Position numbers and translations under genes: made by a program | In this document: positions 9,560 to 19,419 of the stretch, piece by piece | Numbering within the stretch: position 1 is the stretch's first letter | Layout of the letters: each line of letters starts with the position of its first letter | The notes under the pieces: generated by a model | What the model was told of the DNA's origin: nothing | The model's database searches: none | The model's input: the letters and a program-made list of their open reading frames with translations, nothing else | Assembly: GCA_963575745.1 (NCBI GenBank) | Contig: CAUYUJ010019337.1 | Coordinates: 56,001 to 120,000 of the forward strand | Direction of reading: 5' to 3' | Source of the DNA: Prorocentrum cordatum | Taxonomy: Eukaryota; Sar; Dinophyceae; Prorocentrales; Prorocentraceae | Length of the DNA stretch: 64,000 bases

Positions 9560-9740
9560 AGCACACGTGGGTCACTGCAATGGCAGTGCGATTCAGAACA
9601 TTGCCATGGAAAGCATACAGCGGCAATGCGCCTGAAAGCAAAACGATGCAAAACATTGCAAGGAAATGTAAAGCAGCTCAAGTGCAAAACAGTTACATGC
9701 AGTGCAAATCAAAGAAACGCAGAACAGCGTAAAGCAACCC
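9560..9740 (+). repeat. GCAATGG/GCAAARC degenerate short repeats
   Basis: Motifs such as GCAATGGCAGTGC, CATTGCCATGG, AAAACATTGCAAGG and GTGCAAA recur every 10-20 bp. A related AAGCAATGCC array lies at about 31,305-31,400. No gene is seen. Confidence 0.55.
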
Positions 9741-10060
9741 CGTGTGAAAGACACGCCCACCAGGGAACTCTTGGGGCACTCGACCTCCATCTTGCGACCC
9801 TCGATGGTAGGGTCCCTATGAGGGCCTCGTTCGACACTCATCTGCTTCTCCGAAGCCTTCTTGGAGCCAGCCTCAACCGAAAGGTTGTAAATCTCAGAAT
9901 ATGGCAAGACCTGACGTCTGCCTGAAGAACTTCTCTCATTCTGACGCGTTTTGAATAAGGGATCGACTACAGAATCGGTGTACCCCCGAATTGATGTTCC
10001 ATCGAATATACGAAAATAGCCATACACTCCTCCCCATAGATCTACGGAGCAGTCCACGCA
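9741..10060 (-). CDS. Candidate minus-strand exon, unknown
   Basis: About 105 codons read as non-repetitive protein, containing GVYGYFRIFDGTSIRGY, DSVVDPLFKTRQNERSS, LPYSEIYNLSVEAG and DPTIEGRKMEVECPKSS. The base composition is less biased than the surroundings. The frame continues into the short GCAATGG repeats downstream, where it stops looking like protein, so the true 3' edge is probably near 9,745. A second frame overlaps upstream (ending WTAP near 10,042), so an intron or frameshift may separate them. Family unknown. Confidence 0.4.
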
Positions 10061-10264
10061 TCTTTTGTAGACTCTACGAATAAGACTTTTCTAGGGAAAT
10101 CCGTGCTGCAGTCTCGATCTCCCACTCGAGCGCTGGAACCATCTTGGAGCTCTCTTGTGGCCGTCTGGGGGCCGCCCTGAGGGCCTTCGGAAGCCTCCGG
10201 GGCCCTCCTCGCCCTCCCCGGCAGTCCCCCGGGCCGCCTCGAGAGCTCTTTGGGAGCTCCTGTA

Positions 10265-10437
10265 GGGCGACGCAATCTATACATATCCACTGCTCCCTGG
10301 CCAGGCAGGCCCATCCTGAACACAGCAGCTGTGTATACGCCACGCCCTCCTGGTTTGGCCAGGAGGGCGTATACACAGCTCCTGGGTTCAGGATGGGCCT
10401 GGCCAGGGAGCAGTGGATATGTATAGATTTCGTCCCC
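10265..10437. mobile_element. 173 bp inverted-repeat element, copy 2 (introner/MITE-like)
   Basis: The left end, GGGCGACGCAATCTATACAT, mirrors the right end, ATGTATAGATTTCGTCCCC, and the arms extend about 60 bp to the CATCCTGAAC/GTTCAGGATG pair. The centre is itself palindromic: GTGTATACGCC, CCTCCTGG-TTTGG-CCAGGAGG, GGCGTATACAC. It matches the 4,373-4,557 element over almost its full length, with mainly point differences. TCCTG occurs just outside both ends and may be target-site duplication. It interrupts a minus-strand open frame (10,042-10,497). Confidence 0.75.
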
Positions 10438-10806
10438 CGATCCTGACGCGCCCCACGGCACGCTCAGGCGACCTCCCAGATCCGACCCTGCGAGCAAGAG
10501 TGCGGCGTCAGGGAAAATCTCGTCCGGAGCCCTGTGGACCCCCAGCTGTCTGCGTCATTCTGTGAGCCGGACCGGTCTGTGAGGCGTCACGGGGTCGACG
10601 GGCCGATGGAACGGCAAAGGGTTCGGGTGGAGATAAACTTGTGTATCTGAAAGCCTCGCACGTCACCTCAGTGACTCCTCGGAGTCACGTCCTAAGCCAA
10701 AGTGGCTAAATACCGCAGGAGAGCACGAAGGGAGGAGGAAAGGGTTCGAAGAACACCCCCCCAGGGAAGCAAAGGATGACAGAGGGTCCTGGGCCCGAAA
10801 CCTGAC

Positions 10807-11555
10807 GGAAGCGCCCAGCTCGACAAAAAATTGAGACGCCAGGATCTCAGGGACTCTGGCCCAGGAGCCCAGAGCCCCCCGCCCAATAGTCCCCCCCGGA
10901 GTCACTTTGAGATTATATGGAACCCGCATGGCAACACCTCAGGCGCTCATCGGCTTCCCGGAGGCCTTCTTGGAGTCACTCCTCGACCGACCGCAGAGCT
11001 GGAAATCCCAGAGATGCCCAAAAAAGAACGGACTTGCTGTGATAGTGGACCACTTTTCATTCGCTGGGGGCCTCTTGGAGCGGACAGAAAAAGGGTGAAC
11101 CTCTGCGCCCTCTCTTTAGGATCACTCTTGCACACTACGGCTGCGTCTTCCAAAGAACTTGCCAGGAGAAGCCCAAAGAAGCCCAGAGAAGCCAGGAGAA
11201 GCCAGGAGAAGCCAGGAGCTGGAGAAACCCGCCAGAGCCAGAGAAGCCCGGAGAAGCAAGGGGAGCAAGGGGAAGCCCAGAGGTGCCGGAGAAGCCGGAG
11301 AAGCTTGGGGAAACTGAAGAAGCCCAGTAAAAACGGATAGCCCGAGAAGCCAGAGAAGCCAGAGAAGCCTAGAGAAGCCCATGCAAACAGGCTGGAGGAT
11401 TCCGGAGAAGCTGGAGAAACAAAGAGGAGAAGCACAAAGAAGCCCAAATAAGCCCAGGTAAACAGGAGAAACCCGGAGAAAAACAAAGAAGCCGGAGAAA
11501 CCCAAACCCTGAGATCCTGGCGTCTCAATTTTGCCGAGCCGGGCGTTTTCCTTTA
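10807..11555. mobile_element. ~0.75 kb segment bounded by a long inverted repeat
   Basis: A 26 bp sequence whose core is ATTGAGACGCCAGGATCTC (10,827-10,852) has its exact reverse complement at 11,507-11,532. Outward similarity continues as GCGCCCAGCTCGACAAA against CGCCCGGCTCGGCAAA, giving about 45 bp arms. The interior holds unique sequence and then the first part of the GAGAAGCC minisatellite, while the right arm is embedded in that minisatellite. No transposase is present. Confidence 0.6.
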
Positions 11556-13425
11556 ATCCCTAGGAAGCCAGAGAAACCCAGAGAAGCGGCCAGAGAAACT
11601 AGAGAAACCAGAAAAGCCTGGTGAAGCCCGGAGAAGCCCGGAGAAGCCGGAGAAGCCGGCCAGGAGAAACCAAAAAAGCCAGCAAAAGCCGGAGAAGCCC
11701 AGAGAAGCCCGGAGCTGGAGCCCAGAGAAGCCCGAAGAACTCCAGAGAAGCCAGAGAAGCCAAGAGAAGCCATTGAAGACGGAGAAGCTGGAGAAGCCAG
11801 ATGAACCTGGAGAAGTCTGGAGAAGTCTGGAGAAGGCATAGAAGCCTGGAGAAGCATGGAGACGCCTGGAAGCCGGAGGAACAGGGAGAACCGGAAAAGT
11901 CCATAGGAGCCGGAGGAGCCCGAAGAGACCTGGAGAAACTGGAGAAGCCCCGAGAAAATGGAGAAGCCCAGAGAAGCCCGTAGAAGCCAGAGAAGACGGA
12001 GAAGTCGGAGAAGCCCGGGGACGCCCAGAGAAGCCTGGGGAAACCCAGCGAAGCCCAGAGAAGCCCGAGAAGCCAGAGAAGCCCGAGAAGCCAGAGAAGC
12101 CCGAGGAGGCCCGCAGAGGCCCAGGAGAAGCCCAGAGAAGCCAAAGAAGCTGGAGAGGCCAAAAAAACCTCCTGGAAACCCGGAGAACCCTCGAGAGTTT
12201 GGAAAAACCGATCGGCCCGGGGAGGCCGGAGAAGCCCGGAAAAGCCCGGAGAAACCTGGGGAACCCAGAGGCCCAATGAAGCCATGAGAAGCCAAGAGAA
12301 GCCTGGAAAAGCCCTGAAGACCTTGAGGAGCCCCGACAAGCCCAACGAGCCCAGAGAAGCCTGGAGAGGCCAGAAGAACACGGAGAAGCCAGAGAAGCAC
12401 AGAGGAGCCGCGAAGCCCAGAGAAGCACGGAGAAGCCCGGAGAGGCATGGAGAAGACAAAAGAACCGGGGAAGCCCAGAGGAGACGGAGGAGCCTGGAGA
12501 CGCCCGGGGAAGCTCGGAGCAGAGGAGCCGGGAAAAAGCCCGAGGAAACCCGGAGAAGCTGAGGAAAAACCCAAAGAAGACCAAGTAGCCACAGAGAAGC
12601 AGAAGAAACCAGGAAAAGCCTGGAGAAGCCCGGAGAACCCCAGAGAAGCCAAAAGAAGCCGGCAGAAACAGTATTCAGAAACCGGAGAAGCCGCAGAGGC
12701 CCAGAGAATCAAGAGAAGCCCGGACAAGCCCAGAGAAGCCGGCCCAGACAAGCCCGGAGAAGCCAGAAAAACCTGGAGAAGCCCGAGAAGCCCAGAGAAG
12801 CCCGGAAACCGGAGGAGCCCGGAGAAGCCCTGCGAAACTGGCGAAGCCAAAAAAACTGGAGAAACCCGGAGGAGGAAGAGAAGCCCAGAGAAGCCGGAGA
12901 AGCCCAGAGCAGTCAGAGAAGCCTGGAAACGCCCGGAGAAGCCTGGAGAAGCTGGAGAGGATTGGAGATGCCCGGAGAAGCCCAGAGAAACCCAGAGAAG
13001 CACGGAGAAGCCAGAGAAGCAGAAGAAGCTTGAGAAGCCCGGAGAAGCTAACGAAGCCAGGAGAAGCCCGGAGAAACCCGGAGAAGCCTGGAGAAGCCAG
13101 AGAAGCCTGGAAAAGCCTGAAGAAGCCTGGAGAAGCCAGAAAAGCCCAGAGAACCCCTGAGAAGCTGGAGAAGCCAGGAGAAACCTGGAGAAGCCCAGAG
13201 AAACCAAAGAAGCCAGAAAACCCAAGGAAGCGTGGAGAAGACGGAAACGCACAGGGAAGCCCGGAGAAGCCAGAGAAGCACTGAAAAGCCCCGGGAAGCC
13301 AGGAGAAACCCAAAGAAACACGGAGAAGCCCAGAGAAGCCCGGAGAAGCCTGGAGAAGCCAGAGAAGCCGGAGAAGCCAGAGAAGCCGGAGAGGCGCGGA
13401 GAAGCCGACGGCTTCTCTGGACAAT
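11160..13425. repeat. 2.3 kb GAGAAGCC minisatellite
   Basis: GAGAAGCC alternates with CCG, CAG, CTG and GGA linkers in units of mostly 9, 12 and 15 bp, covering 2.3 kb apart from ~80 bp near 11,510-11,570. Unit lengths in multiples of three and the lack of stop codons keep several frames open. The longest is a 703-codon minus-strand frame (11,525-13,636) reading GFSG, LLRASPGFSG and similar. I treat these ORFs as consequences of the repeat. Confidence 0.9.
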
Positions 13426-13600
13426 CCCACCTATAGTGTTCGTTACTCCTTCGGATACAGGACGACAAGCGCCGGCGCCACAAACGCACAAGCGCACTAC
13501 GTGCAAACGCCGCGCACAATGCACCCTCATCGGCGGCATTGAAGAGTTCCCTGGCTTCCCCCAGCCATTTTTGGGCCGTCGCGGAGACTCGTGAATGCAT
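13420..13600 (-). CDS. Exon-like segment leading into the GAGAAGCC minisatellite
   Basis: The minus-strand frame beginning with MHSRVSATAQKWLGEAREL continues as FNAADEGALCAAFARSALVR and LWRRRLSSCIRRSNEHY before entering the repeat. This 60-residue part has the composition of a helical protein domain and is unlike the repeat. It may be a genuine exon whose downstream intron is the minisatellite. No family is recognised and no splice site can be fixed. Confidence 0.3.
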
Positions 13601-14290
13601 GCTGGAGGGGCTGTCTCGAAAGTTCTTTGGGGCCATTGTGGTGTGAAGCCGTTTGGGGGTCTCCTGGGTTATTCAAAACCATCTTGGCGACGTCTTGGGG
13701 CCCTATGGGCCACCTGGGGCCGTTCTTGGCCATCTTGGCGATCTCTGAGGCGGTCCTGGGGCCGTCTGGGGCTCACATGGGCCGTATCGGAGCCCTCTCG
13801 GACCTTCTTCAGCTCCCTCAGGAGCTCCTTGGGATGTCTTGGGGCTCTCCTGGAGCTCTTTTGGGCCATCTTGGGCCAATCTCGAGCCAATCTTGGACTG
13901 GATTGGGCTCCACTTAGGGCCCACTTGAGGAAGTTCGGAGCCAACTTGAGGCCATTTTGGGGGATCGTAAGCCTTTCTTGGACGCCCCGAGAACTGGAAA
14001 GGCAAGAATGCGAAAAACTTGAAAAAGCCGTTCGGAAAGCGATGCTGCGTGCCTCCCACAGGTCTCTGGATGGTCCCCTTCGAGAGCCCTGCCCGTGTGG
14101 GGGACCCCATTGGGCCGCCTTGAGCCCTCTTGGAGATGTTTGAGCTATATCCTTGGGCACTGCTCGGCACCCCTCGTCGCTTGCTCGTGCCCTCTTCGGG
14201 CCTCCTGGCGCTCCCCGGGGACCCCCCGAGCTGTCTTCGGCGGCCCGGGGGAGGCCTGGGAGGCCCCAGAGGCGGTCAAGAGTTCTGGTG
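13600..14290 (-). repeat. GGGGCCXXCTTGG minisatellite field (inverse of the CCCAAGAGG type)
   Basis: Units such as TCTTGGGGCC, CATCTTGGGCC and GGAGCTCC repeat irregularly. This is the reverse-complement sense of the CCCAAGAGGCC fields at 6.2 and 59.5 kb. No gene is recognised in it. Confidence 0.75.
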
Positions 14291-14538
14291 GCCAGAAGAG
14301 GGCGGGGAGGGGGAAACTGGAAGTGCGTGACCCAGGCATACCCTACATAAATTCGTGCTGGCGATTTGCGATCAAGCCGACTCGGGTCGACCTCCGGGCT
14401 TCATTTCATACAATGACTTGGTGCGGCTACATTACGTTCGCCTGCATTATCCGAGACTTTGTGGGAAACTCGAACTCTTCATCACCTAACTCTCAAGGTC
14501 TGCACGCCCTTCCAATTCCGGCACAGCCGACTGTAGCT
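14291..14538. other. Spacer downstream of the Ub-like/MIF4G gene
   Basis: Unique sequence of moderate composition. A plus-strand frame continues through it (ending 14,577) with protein-like residues, but no family is recognised. It may be 3' untranslated or intronic sequence of the minus-strand gene. Confidence 0.35.
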
Positions 14539-15660
14539 CTAATCTCGTGCGTCGCCTTCGCAGTTCTGGGGAGATAGCAAATCCTGGACCGACCAGTGGC
14601 ACTGGAGCAAGTCCCGCCCAAAGCAAGAAAAACTCTGCAAAAAATGACCAGATCTGCATCCAAAAAAATCAAAGACGATTTTCGCACTCCCCCGAACCGA
14701 ACGGATCCGGCCGTTTGGTGAGCCGGGTCTGTGCTCTATGGACCCATCGACCCTCCGAATTCGATGAGGCAGCTTGGCTTCATTCCAAATCAACTCTGCA
14801 ATATGGACTCTACGGATGGATCTCCCCACGCTAACTGCCACTTCCACAAATAAGACGACAAAGCTGCTCTGCCCATCAATGCGGTGCCTAACGCACTTTG
14901 ACGGATATGTTCCCTCCCCTCTATGAAGACGCACAATAATCATGCGTCGTGAGCGGGGGGTGGCGGCTCGCCGCCAGGAGACATGGATAAGCAGAACTGT
15001 TGCTGACAACTCCCTCTGACGGATTCGCTGCTGGTCTTCGCTGAACAGCCCCGAAAAAGTCAAACGTTCAAACTCGTTCTGGCAGGTGTTTAATACAAGA
15101 CGAATGAACATTGAATGTTTGTCGTTGGCAACCTGGCCAGGTATCTCAGGAAAACGCGAGCGCAATGAATACATGATATGGGCATGTGTCTTCGAATTAT
15201 GCGGCTCTGTCAGCGCCTTCTGGAAAATTGCATGGACGAGCTGCTGCAAGTCCTCTGGCGTGTGCACGTGCGCCTGTGCCAACTCTTCTATGACTGCATC
15301 GGTATCACCAAGGCAGAGCTTGTTCAATGCACACCTGGCACTTTTGGCAATATCTCCTCGCAGACCTCCTTTATTCGGTATCTGGACCAAGGATACAACC
15401 AAGGGAAGACATACATTCGAGCCCAGCTCATGTTCACAATCACGACGTGACTCTGCAACGTCTTTGAGCACGTCCGTATCCTCAAGCACCTTCGCCTTGA
15501 CAGTCAAGCACTGGTCAAGGTAATGGATGCCAGAGGTTGCCTCAATCGCATCCTTCAACAGAGCAACACTCCATGTTCTCGCAGCGTCGATACGGCAGAT
15601 GGGCTCACCAGACAGGGCGGTTTCCACTTCGACGCTGATCGCATCGGCGCACACTCCCAT
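14539..15660 (-). CDS. Ubiquitin-like + MIF4G (eIF4G-type) protein
   Basis: An intact 373-codon frame. Residues 8-70 form a ubiquitin-like unit: SGEPICRIDAARTWSVALLK, then AIEATSGI, a conserved Gln before the CLTVKAKVLEDTDVL stretch. Residues 105-217 match the first half of a MIF4G domain, the HEAT-like fold of eIF4G that binds eIF4A and RNA. Visible landmarks are ALNKLCLGDTDAVIEEL, HAIFQKALTEP and LVLNTCQNEFERL. Ub-like N-termini on unrelated domains are, to my knowledge, common in dinoflagellates. After residue ~217 (RIRQREL) the sequence no longer resembles MIF4G, so the last ~150 residues may be a retained intron, a frameshift product or a divergent tail. The ATG at 15,660 was chosen because it precedes the Ub-like fold directly. 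Likely role: translation initiation or mRNA metabolism, cytoplasmic (inference). Confidence 0.75.
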   Translation of the reverse strand: MGVCADAISVEVETALSGEPICRIDAARTWSVALLKDAIEATSGIHYLDQCLTVKAKVLEDTDVLKDVAESRRDCEHELGSNVCLPLVVSLVQIPNKGGLRGDIAKSARCALNKLCLGDTDAVIEELAQAHVHTPEDLQQLVHAIFQKALTEPHNSKTHAHIMYSLRSRFPEIPGQVANDKHSMFIRLVLNTCQNEFERLTFSGLFSEDQQRIRQRELSATVLLIHVSWRRAATPRSRRMIIVRLHRGEGTYPSKCVRHRIDGQSSFVVLFVEVAVSVGRSIRRVHIAELIWNEAKLPHRIRRVDGSIEHRPGSPNGRIRSVRGSAKIVFDFFGCRSGHFLQSFSCFGRDLLQCHWSVQDLLSPQNCEGDARD

Positions 15661-15880
15661 TGGCCGCTTGACTGCGCCGACCCCCGCTTACCAGGTGCGA
15701 GTCCACAAACCCGTTACGGGTGAGGTCTGCGACCTCCTCAACTCACGCGCGAGGCTCTCGAAGCCTCACACTCAAGCTTCCAACGCTCCCAAAATGCTCT
15801 AAGTGCGCTCCAAACGACGTAACCAAACGCCAGCGCGCACACGACGCCTCAAGAAAACCAATGTTAGCCGCAAAACTGTT
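15661..15880. other. Upstream region of the Ub-like/MIF4G gene
   Basis: Unique sequence without TATA-like or other recognisable promoter signal. ACCTCACCCGTAACGGGT (minus strand) contains a small palindrome, ACCCGTAACGGGT. Nothing else can be supported. Confidence 0.35.
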
Positions 15881-16340
15881 CCACAGGTCCCCACACCCCC
15901 CAAAAGGGCTTCAAAGGACCCCCAAGAGAGCGCCAAGAGGCAACAATCAAATGCGTTGAAACGGATAAACCAATGCAATTCGTGTTGCCACTTTCTCAGG
16001 CTCCCGAAATAACCACGACGCCCCTGAGACCATTCCAAGACGGCCCAAGAAGCCCCTGATGGCCCCGAGACTGCCTGGGAGAGCCCCGAAATGGCCCACG
16101 AGGCCCCAAAGTCTGCCCGAAAAGCCTCCAAGAGTCCCAAGAAGGCCTCCGAATCCCAAACCGCCCGAGAAGCTTCACAGACCAGCTCAAGACAACCCAA
16201 CAGGCGCCGAAGAGAGCCCCAGGACACCAGGCGGACCGCGAGGCGTTCCAGGAAGCTCCCCGCCAGCCCAGAGGCCGCCACAAAGGAGACCCAAGAGAGG
16301 CCCCGAGAAGGAACTAATGGCACGAGCTCCGGGAGCGGCC
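15881..16340 (+). repeat. CCCAAGAGGCC minisatellite field
   Basis: Degenerate 10-20 bp units such as AAGAGGCAACAATC, CCCCGAGACTGCC, AAGCCTCCAAGAG and AGAGAGGCCCCGAGAAGG. Same class as the 6.2 kb field. No gene is seen. Confidence 0.75.
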
Positions 16341-16383
16341 CCCTCTCCCAAGACGACACCCAAGGCCCCCACCACACCCCAGG

Positions 16384-16610
16384 TGGGGGAGGAGGACGAG
16401 GAGGAGGAGGAGGAGGAGGAGGAGGAGGAGGAGAGGACCCCATAACGCCCCACATCCCCAGCCGCTGTGATACTCGAGTGGCAAAAAAAAACAGATGCTG
16501 CCGCTGACTGAGAAATCAGCCGATCCTTCGGCATGTAAAAGACGCTATCGTCGTCGTCATCGTCGTCGTCGTCGTCATCGTCGTCGTCGTCGTCGTCGTC
16601 AGTCCCAAGG
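16384..16610. repeat. (GGA)n and (CGT)n microsatellites
   Basis: GGAGGAGGAGGA-type tract at 16,384-16,436, then ~100 bp of unique sequence, then CGTCGTCATCGTCGTCGTCG at 16,541-16,601. Confidence 0.9.
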
Positions 16611-16679
16611 ACACTGAGGAACAAGATAAAGGAACGTCGCAGTTAAATTGACTCCCTTCCCGTTATCCTGTCCCTGCGC

Positions 16680-17135
16680 GAGGGGGGGGGCGTCCTAGAT
16701 CAGAATGCCGCCCCCCCTGGGATCTCGGGGGGTCCCAGGGGCGGGCCCCCCCTGTGGAAAAAAATGGGGAATGAAGCCCCCTTTTCCCCTCCCTGCCCCT
16801 TGGGTTCCGTTGAGGTGGGGGGGGACACCCTGTGGACACGGAGAAATGAAGCCCCGCCCACCCATCCAACCAGGTCCCCCCTGTTCTCCGTGTAAACAAA
16901 AAAACCATCCCCCCTTCCTCCCAGACCCCCCCTCCCACACAGAAGCACCTCCTCGCTCTTCTCTGCTGTTGCGGGGTGCTGCGTATTTTCCTGCTTGCCT
17001 CCAAAGGGCCTCACATCCGCTCCGAGACGGTCCCAAGTGGCCACAGAGCTTCCCAGGGAGTCCCCCAAGAGGCCCCCCAACAGGGCCCAGGAGGCTGCCA
17101 AGGAGGGCCCACGAAGGGCTCAAGAGCGCCAGCGT
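16680..17135. repeat. G/C homopolymer-rich tract and minisatellite remnant
   Basis: Many C5-C7 and G6-G8 runs between 16,680 and 16,945 are followed by CCCAAGAGGCC-type units at 16,990-17,130. ORFs here are compositional. No gene is recognised. Confidence 0.6.
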
Positions 17136-17139
17136 CGTC

Positions 17140-17500
17140 GTCGACGTCACCGCCGCAGCCGCCGTCGTCGTCGTCCCCCTTCAGGGTCAGCGATACTTGC
17201 CGCAGGGCCTTCGCAATGTGTTTTGCCGCGGGTTGCATCCGCGCGCGGCTAGAGCAGAAGGGACTGTTTGCGGGCCCGCCGATTCGCGTGATCACGATGG
17301 CATCCGCACACGCAGAGCGCACGGCCAAGAACTTCGCCTCGGCTCGCTCAAAATTCGCAATGAGGTAAGTCGCAAGAGAAGGCGCCGCCACGCGCGGCCA
17401 GAGCATCGTGTTTGTCCCAAGGGGGGCGCCGTCAAAAGCTGCAAGTGCGCCGATCAGAAAGACTGCCCAGCTCTGCAGCGGCGCGCATCGTGGCAATCTG
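17140..17500. CDS. Coding-like block, strand undecided
   Basis: Both strands read as plausible protein. Plus strand: RRAFAMCFAAGCIRARLEQ and ITMASAHAERTAKNFASAR end at ATGAGGTAAGT, a perfect match to a GT-type 5' splice site (GAG|GTAAGT at ~17,365). Minus strand: LATYLIANFERAEAKFLAV, DAIVITRIGGPANSPF and MQPAAKHIAKALRQVSL form a longer uninterrupted frame from 17,496. The family is unknown on either strand. The splice-like site favours plus; the smoother residue composition favours minus. I leave the strand open. Confidence 0.35.
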
Positions 17501-17699
17501 CATCGGCGCGAGGTCGAACCAGGGCCGGCGGGCCGCGCGGAGGGCGAGGCCGGAGCGAGCGATGGGGGGCCCGGGCAGGGGTCGGCGCGCTGACCCGTCT
17601 GGCCGCAGGGGCGCCGCCCAGGGTGAGCCCGTGGGACCCCCAGCGGGCCGGAGTCGGAGCTTGGCTCCCGCTGCAGGGCGTCACAGTTTTCTAGAGAAT

Positions 17700-17760
17700 C
17701 TTTTTAAAAAACTGTACATGCGAGCGACATGTTTTAGAAAACTGAACATGCGAGCGACCT
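17700..17760 (+). repeat. Short direct duplication AACTGNACATGCGAGCGAC
   Basis: AAAAACTGTACATGCGAGCGA and AAAACTGAACATGCGAGCGAC lie about 32 bp apart, separated by ATGTTTTAG. A small local tandem duplication. Confidence 0.7.
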
Positions 17761-18700
17761 TTCATCCGATGCTTCTGTGCAGTGCCATTTCGGCTGAACA
17801 GCCCCTGGAGGGCGAAAGCTACCTGCGCTTGGCACACAAAACACATCAGCATCCGAGCAGGCTTGATAGTCCTTTCGATCGGGGGGCGCGCAAGCATGGA
17901 TCAGCGATCCGTGGATTTGGCGCGCCAAGTCCATGGATCGGGGGAGGTGCCCTCCCCAAAATGCGGCAGGTGCCGCCTCGCTCGGCGGTTGAAATCTGCG
18001 ATTTCCCATGGAAACCGGGCCCGTCACTAATCCACGCCCCCTTAATCCATGTTTGCGATCGCCTGAGTCAAATCCTGAACGGCGCGCGGACCCGAAAATG
18101 AGTTAAGCGTTCAGGAGTTCCTCCGAAGAGCCTGCCCGGCCTGCTCTCCAGGAGAAGCCGCAGGTTCCACCAGCCGGCCCCGAAGTGAGCAAGCGCGGGG
18201 ACTTGCACCACACAAGTGCTATCGGTCCCAACGGACCCGAAAACTAGCAAAACACTTTGGACCTCCTCAAACACCATCTCATTCAATATTTGATTTTGCC
18301 CCCGACGTCCCGAACGAGCGCCTGATTAGCGTTCGCGCCCGAACGCGCTTTCGGGCCGGATCCGCGAGGCCCGTGCAGGACGTCCTTCTCGCAGCGCGCT
18401 TGCAGTCTTGCAGCTGCGCTGCATCCACGCAGCGCCGTGCCTCGCAATTTCGGAGCGGCGCCGACGGGCATACGAAGGCAAGGCCCATGCATGGATTGCT
18501 TTTTTTAATGCGCGCTGGTCAGGCCATGGGGCACTCCACGGGGCGTTCCTCGTCACCCAAAGCTGCGCAGTCAGACATGCCAGTCGACTTTCCAATCGGG
18601 CCTCGGATTAGACGCGGCCCTTTCAGCAAGAGGACACATGACGCTCTGGCGCGGGAAGAATACTTGAGTTGAACAATCCACATATCACATAAAATTGAAT
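17761..18700. other. Spacer with palindromes, no gene recognised
   Basis: Several short palindromes occur (GGATCAGCGATCC near 17,900; GCGTTCG-CGC-CCGAACGC near 18,330). Minus-strand frames at 18,326-18,595 and 17,734-18,027 are open but have no recognisable family. Confidence 0.35.
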
Positions 18701-18805
18701 GGGACAACGGTTGTAGGAGACCTCCAAAACCTCCTACGATGCGCCCCAAAGGCCCCCAAGAGTCCCAAGATGCCCAGCAAAAAGCCCCAAGACACTTGTG
18801 AAAGG

Positions 18806-18950
18806 CCTCGTCCTCCTCCTCCCATCCTCCTCCCACTCCCCATCCCCCTCCCCCTCCTCCTCCCCCTCCTCCTCCTCCTCCTCCTCCTCCTCCTCCTCCT
18901 CATCCTCGTCCCTGTCCTTCTCGTCGTCATTGTCCTCCTCCGCTGTAGCG
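18806..18950. repeat. (CCT)n microsatellite
   Basis: CCTCCTCCTCCCATCCTCCTCCC grading into pure CCT (18,858-18,900) and then CGT/CCT mixtures. Leu, Pro and Arg runs here are artefacts. Confidence 0.9.
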
Positions 18951-18956
18951 AGGGTT

Positions 18957-19418
18957 CTAGAACTGGTGCCAAGCGCAGTCGCTCCAGCTCCAACGACAAC
19001 CTGGCAAACTTAAGAAAAGCTTGTCCTGAGCTGGGATCGGCGGACTGACGCAAGCCTCTTGAATATGAACAGAGCCACGCATAGCTGCAAACATAATGGC
19101 TACGGAAGAATAACTGCCAACGGCTAGACAGCTGGACGCGTTCCAATAGCTCGCATGCTGGGTCACGAGCGGCACGGAAGCGCTGCCCACCGCGGACGCA
19201 CAAGCGACCACCCCATTGCACTTCGCTCCTCCCGCAAGTGAGTTGTTCTTATCTGCGTTGTGGACTGGGCTGGCGTACCAAAAAAACCTAATCATCACTA
19301 CCCCGGGGCGTACCCAGCCTTTTCTACACCCGCGGCGACAATCAGCAGGCCCATCCGATACGAAGGAACGTGTTGAGGATGTTAGACCACACTCCATGTC
19401 CCATACTCTCCTGGACAC
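18957..19418 (-). CDS. Candidate coding region, Ala/Ser-rich hydrophobic, unknown
   Basis: The minus-strand frame contains a non-repetitive stretch, MIRFFWYASPVHNADKNN, then VVACASAVGSASVPLVTQ and LAVGSYSSVAIMFAAMRGS, which could form one or two membrane-spanning or buried helices. It ends in an ATG-proximal region overlapping the repeat family at 19.4 kb. No family is recognised, and start and end are uncertain. Confidence 0.3.
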   Translation of the reverse strand: MSRRVWDMECGLTSSTRSFVSDGPADCRRGCRKGWVRPGVVMIRFFWYASPVHNADKNNSLAGGAKCNGVVACASAVGSASVPLVTQHASYWNASSCLAVGSYSSVAIMFAAMRGSVHIQEACVSPPIPAQDKLFLSLPGCRWSWSDCAWHQF

Positions 19419-19419
19419 G

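Noticed and set aside
11525-13636. 703-codon minus-strand ORF as a real repeat protein
   Set aside because: Nearly all of it is encoded by the GAGAAGCC minisatellite, several other frames are equally open, and there is no independent sign of coding. Only the first ~60 residues look protein-like.
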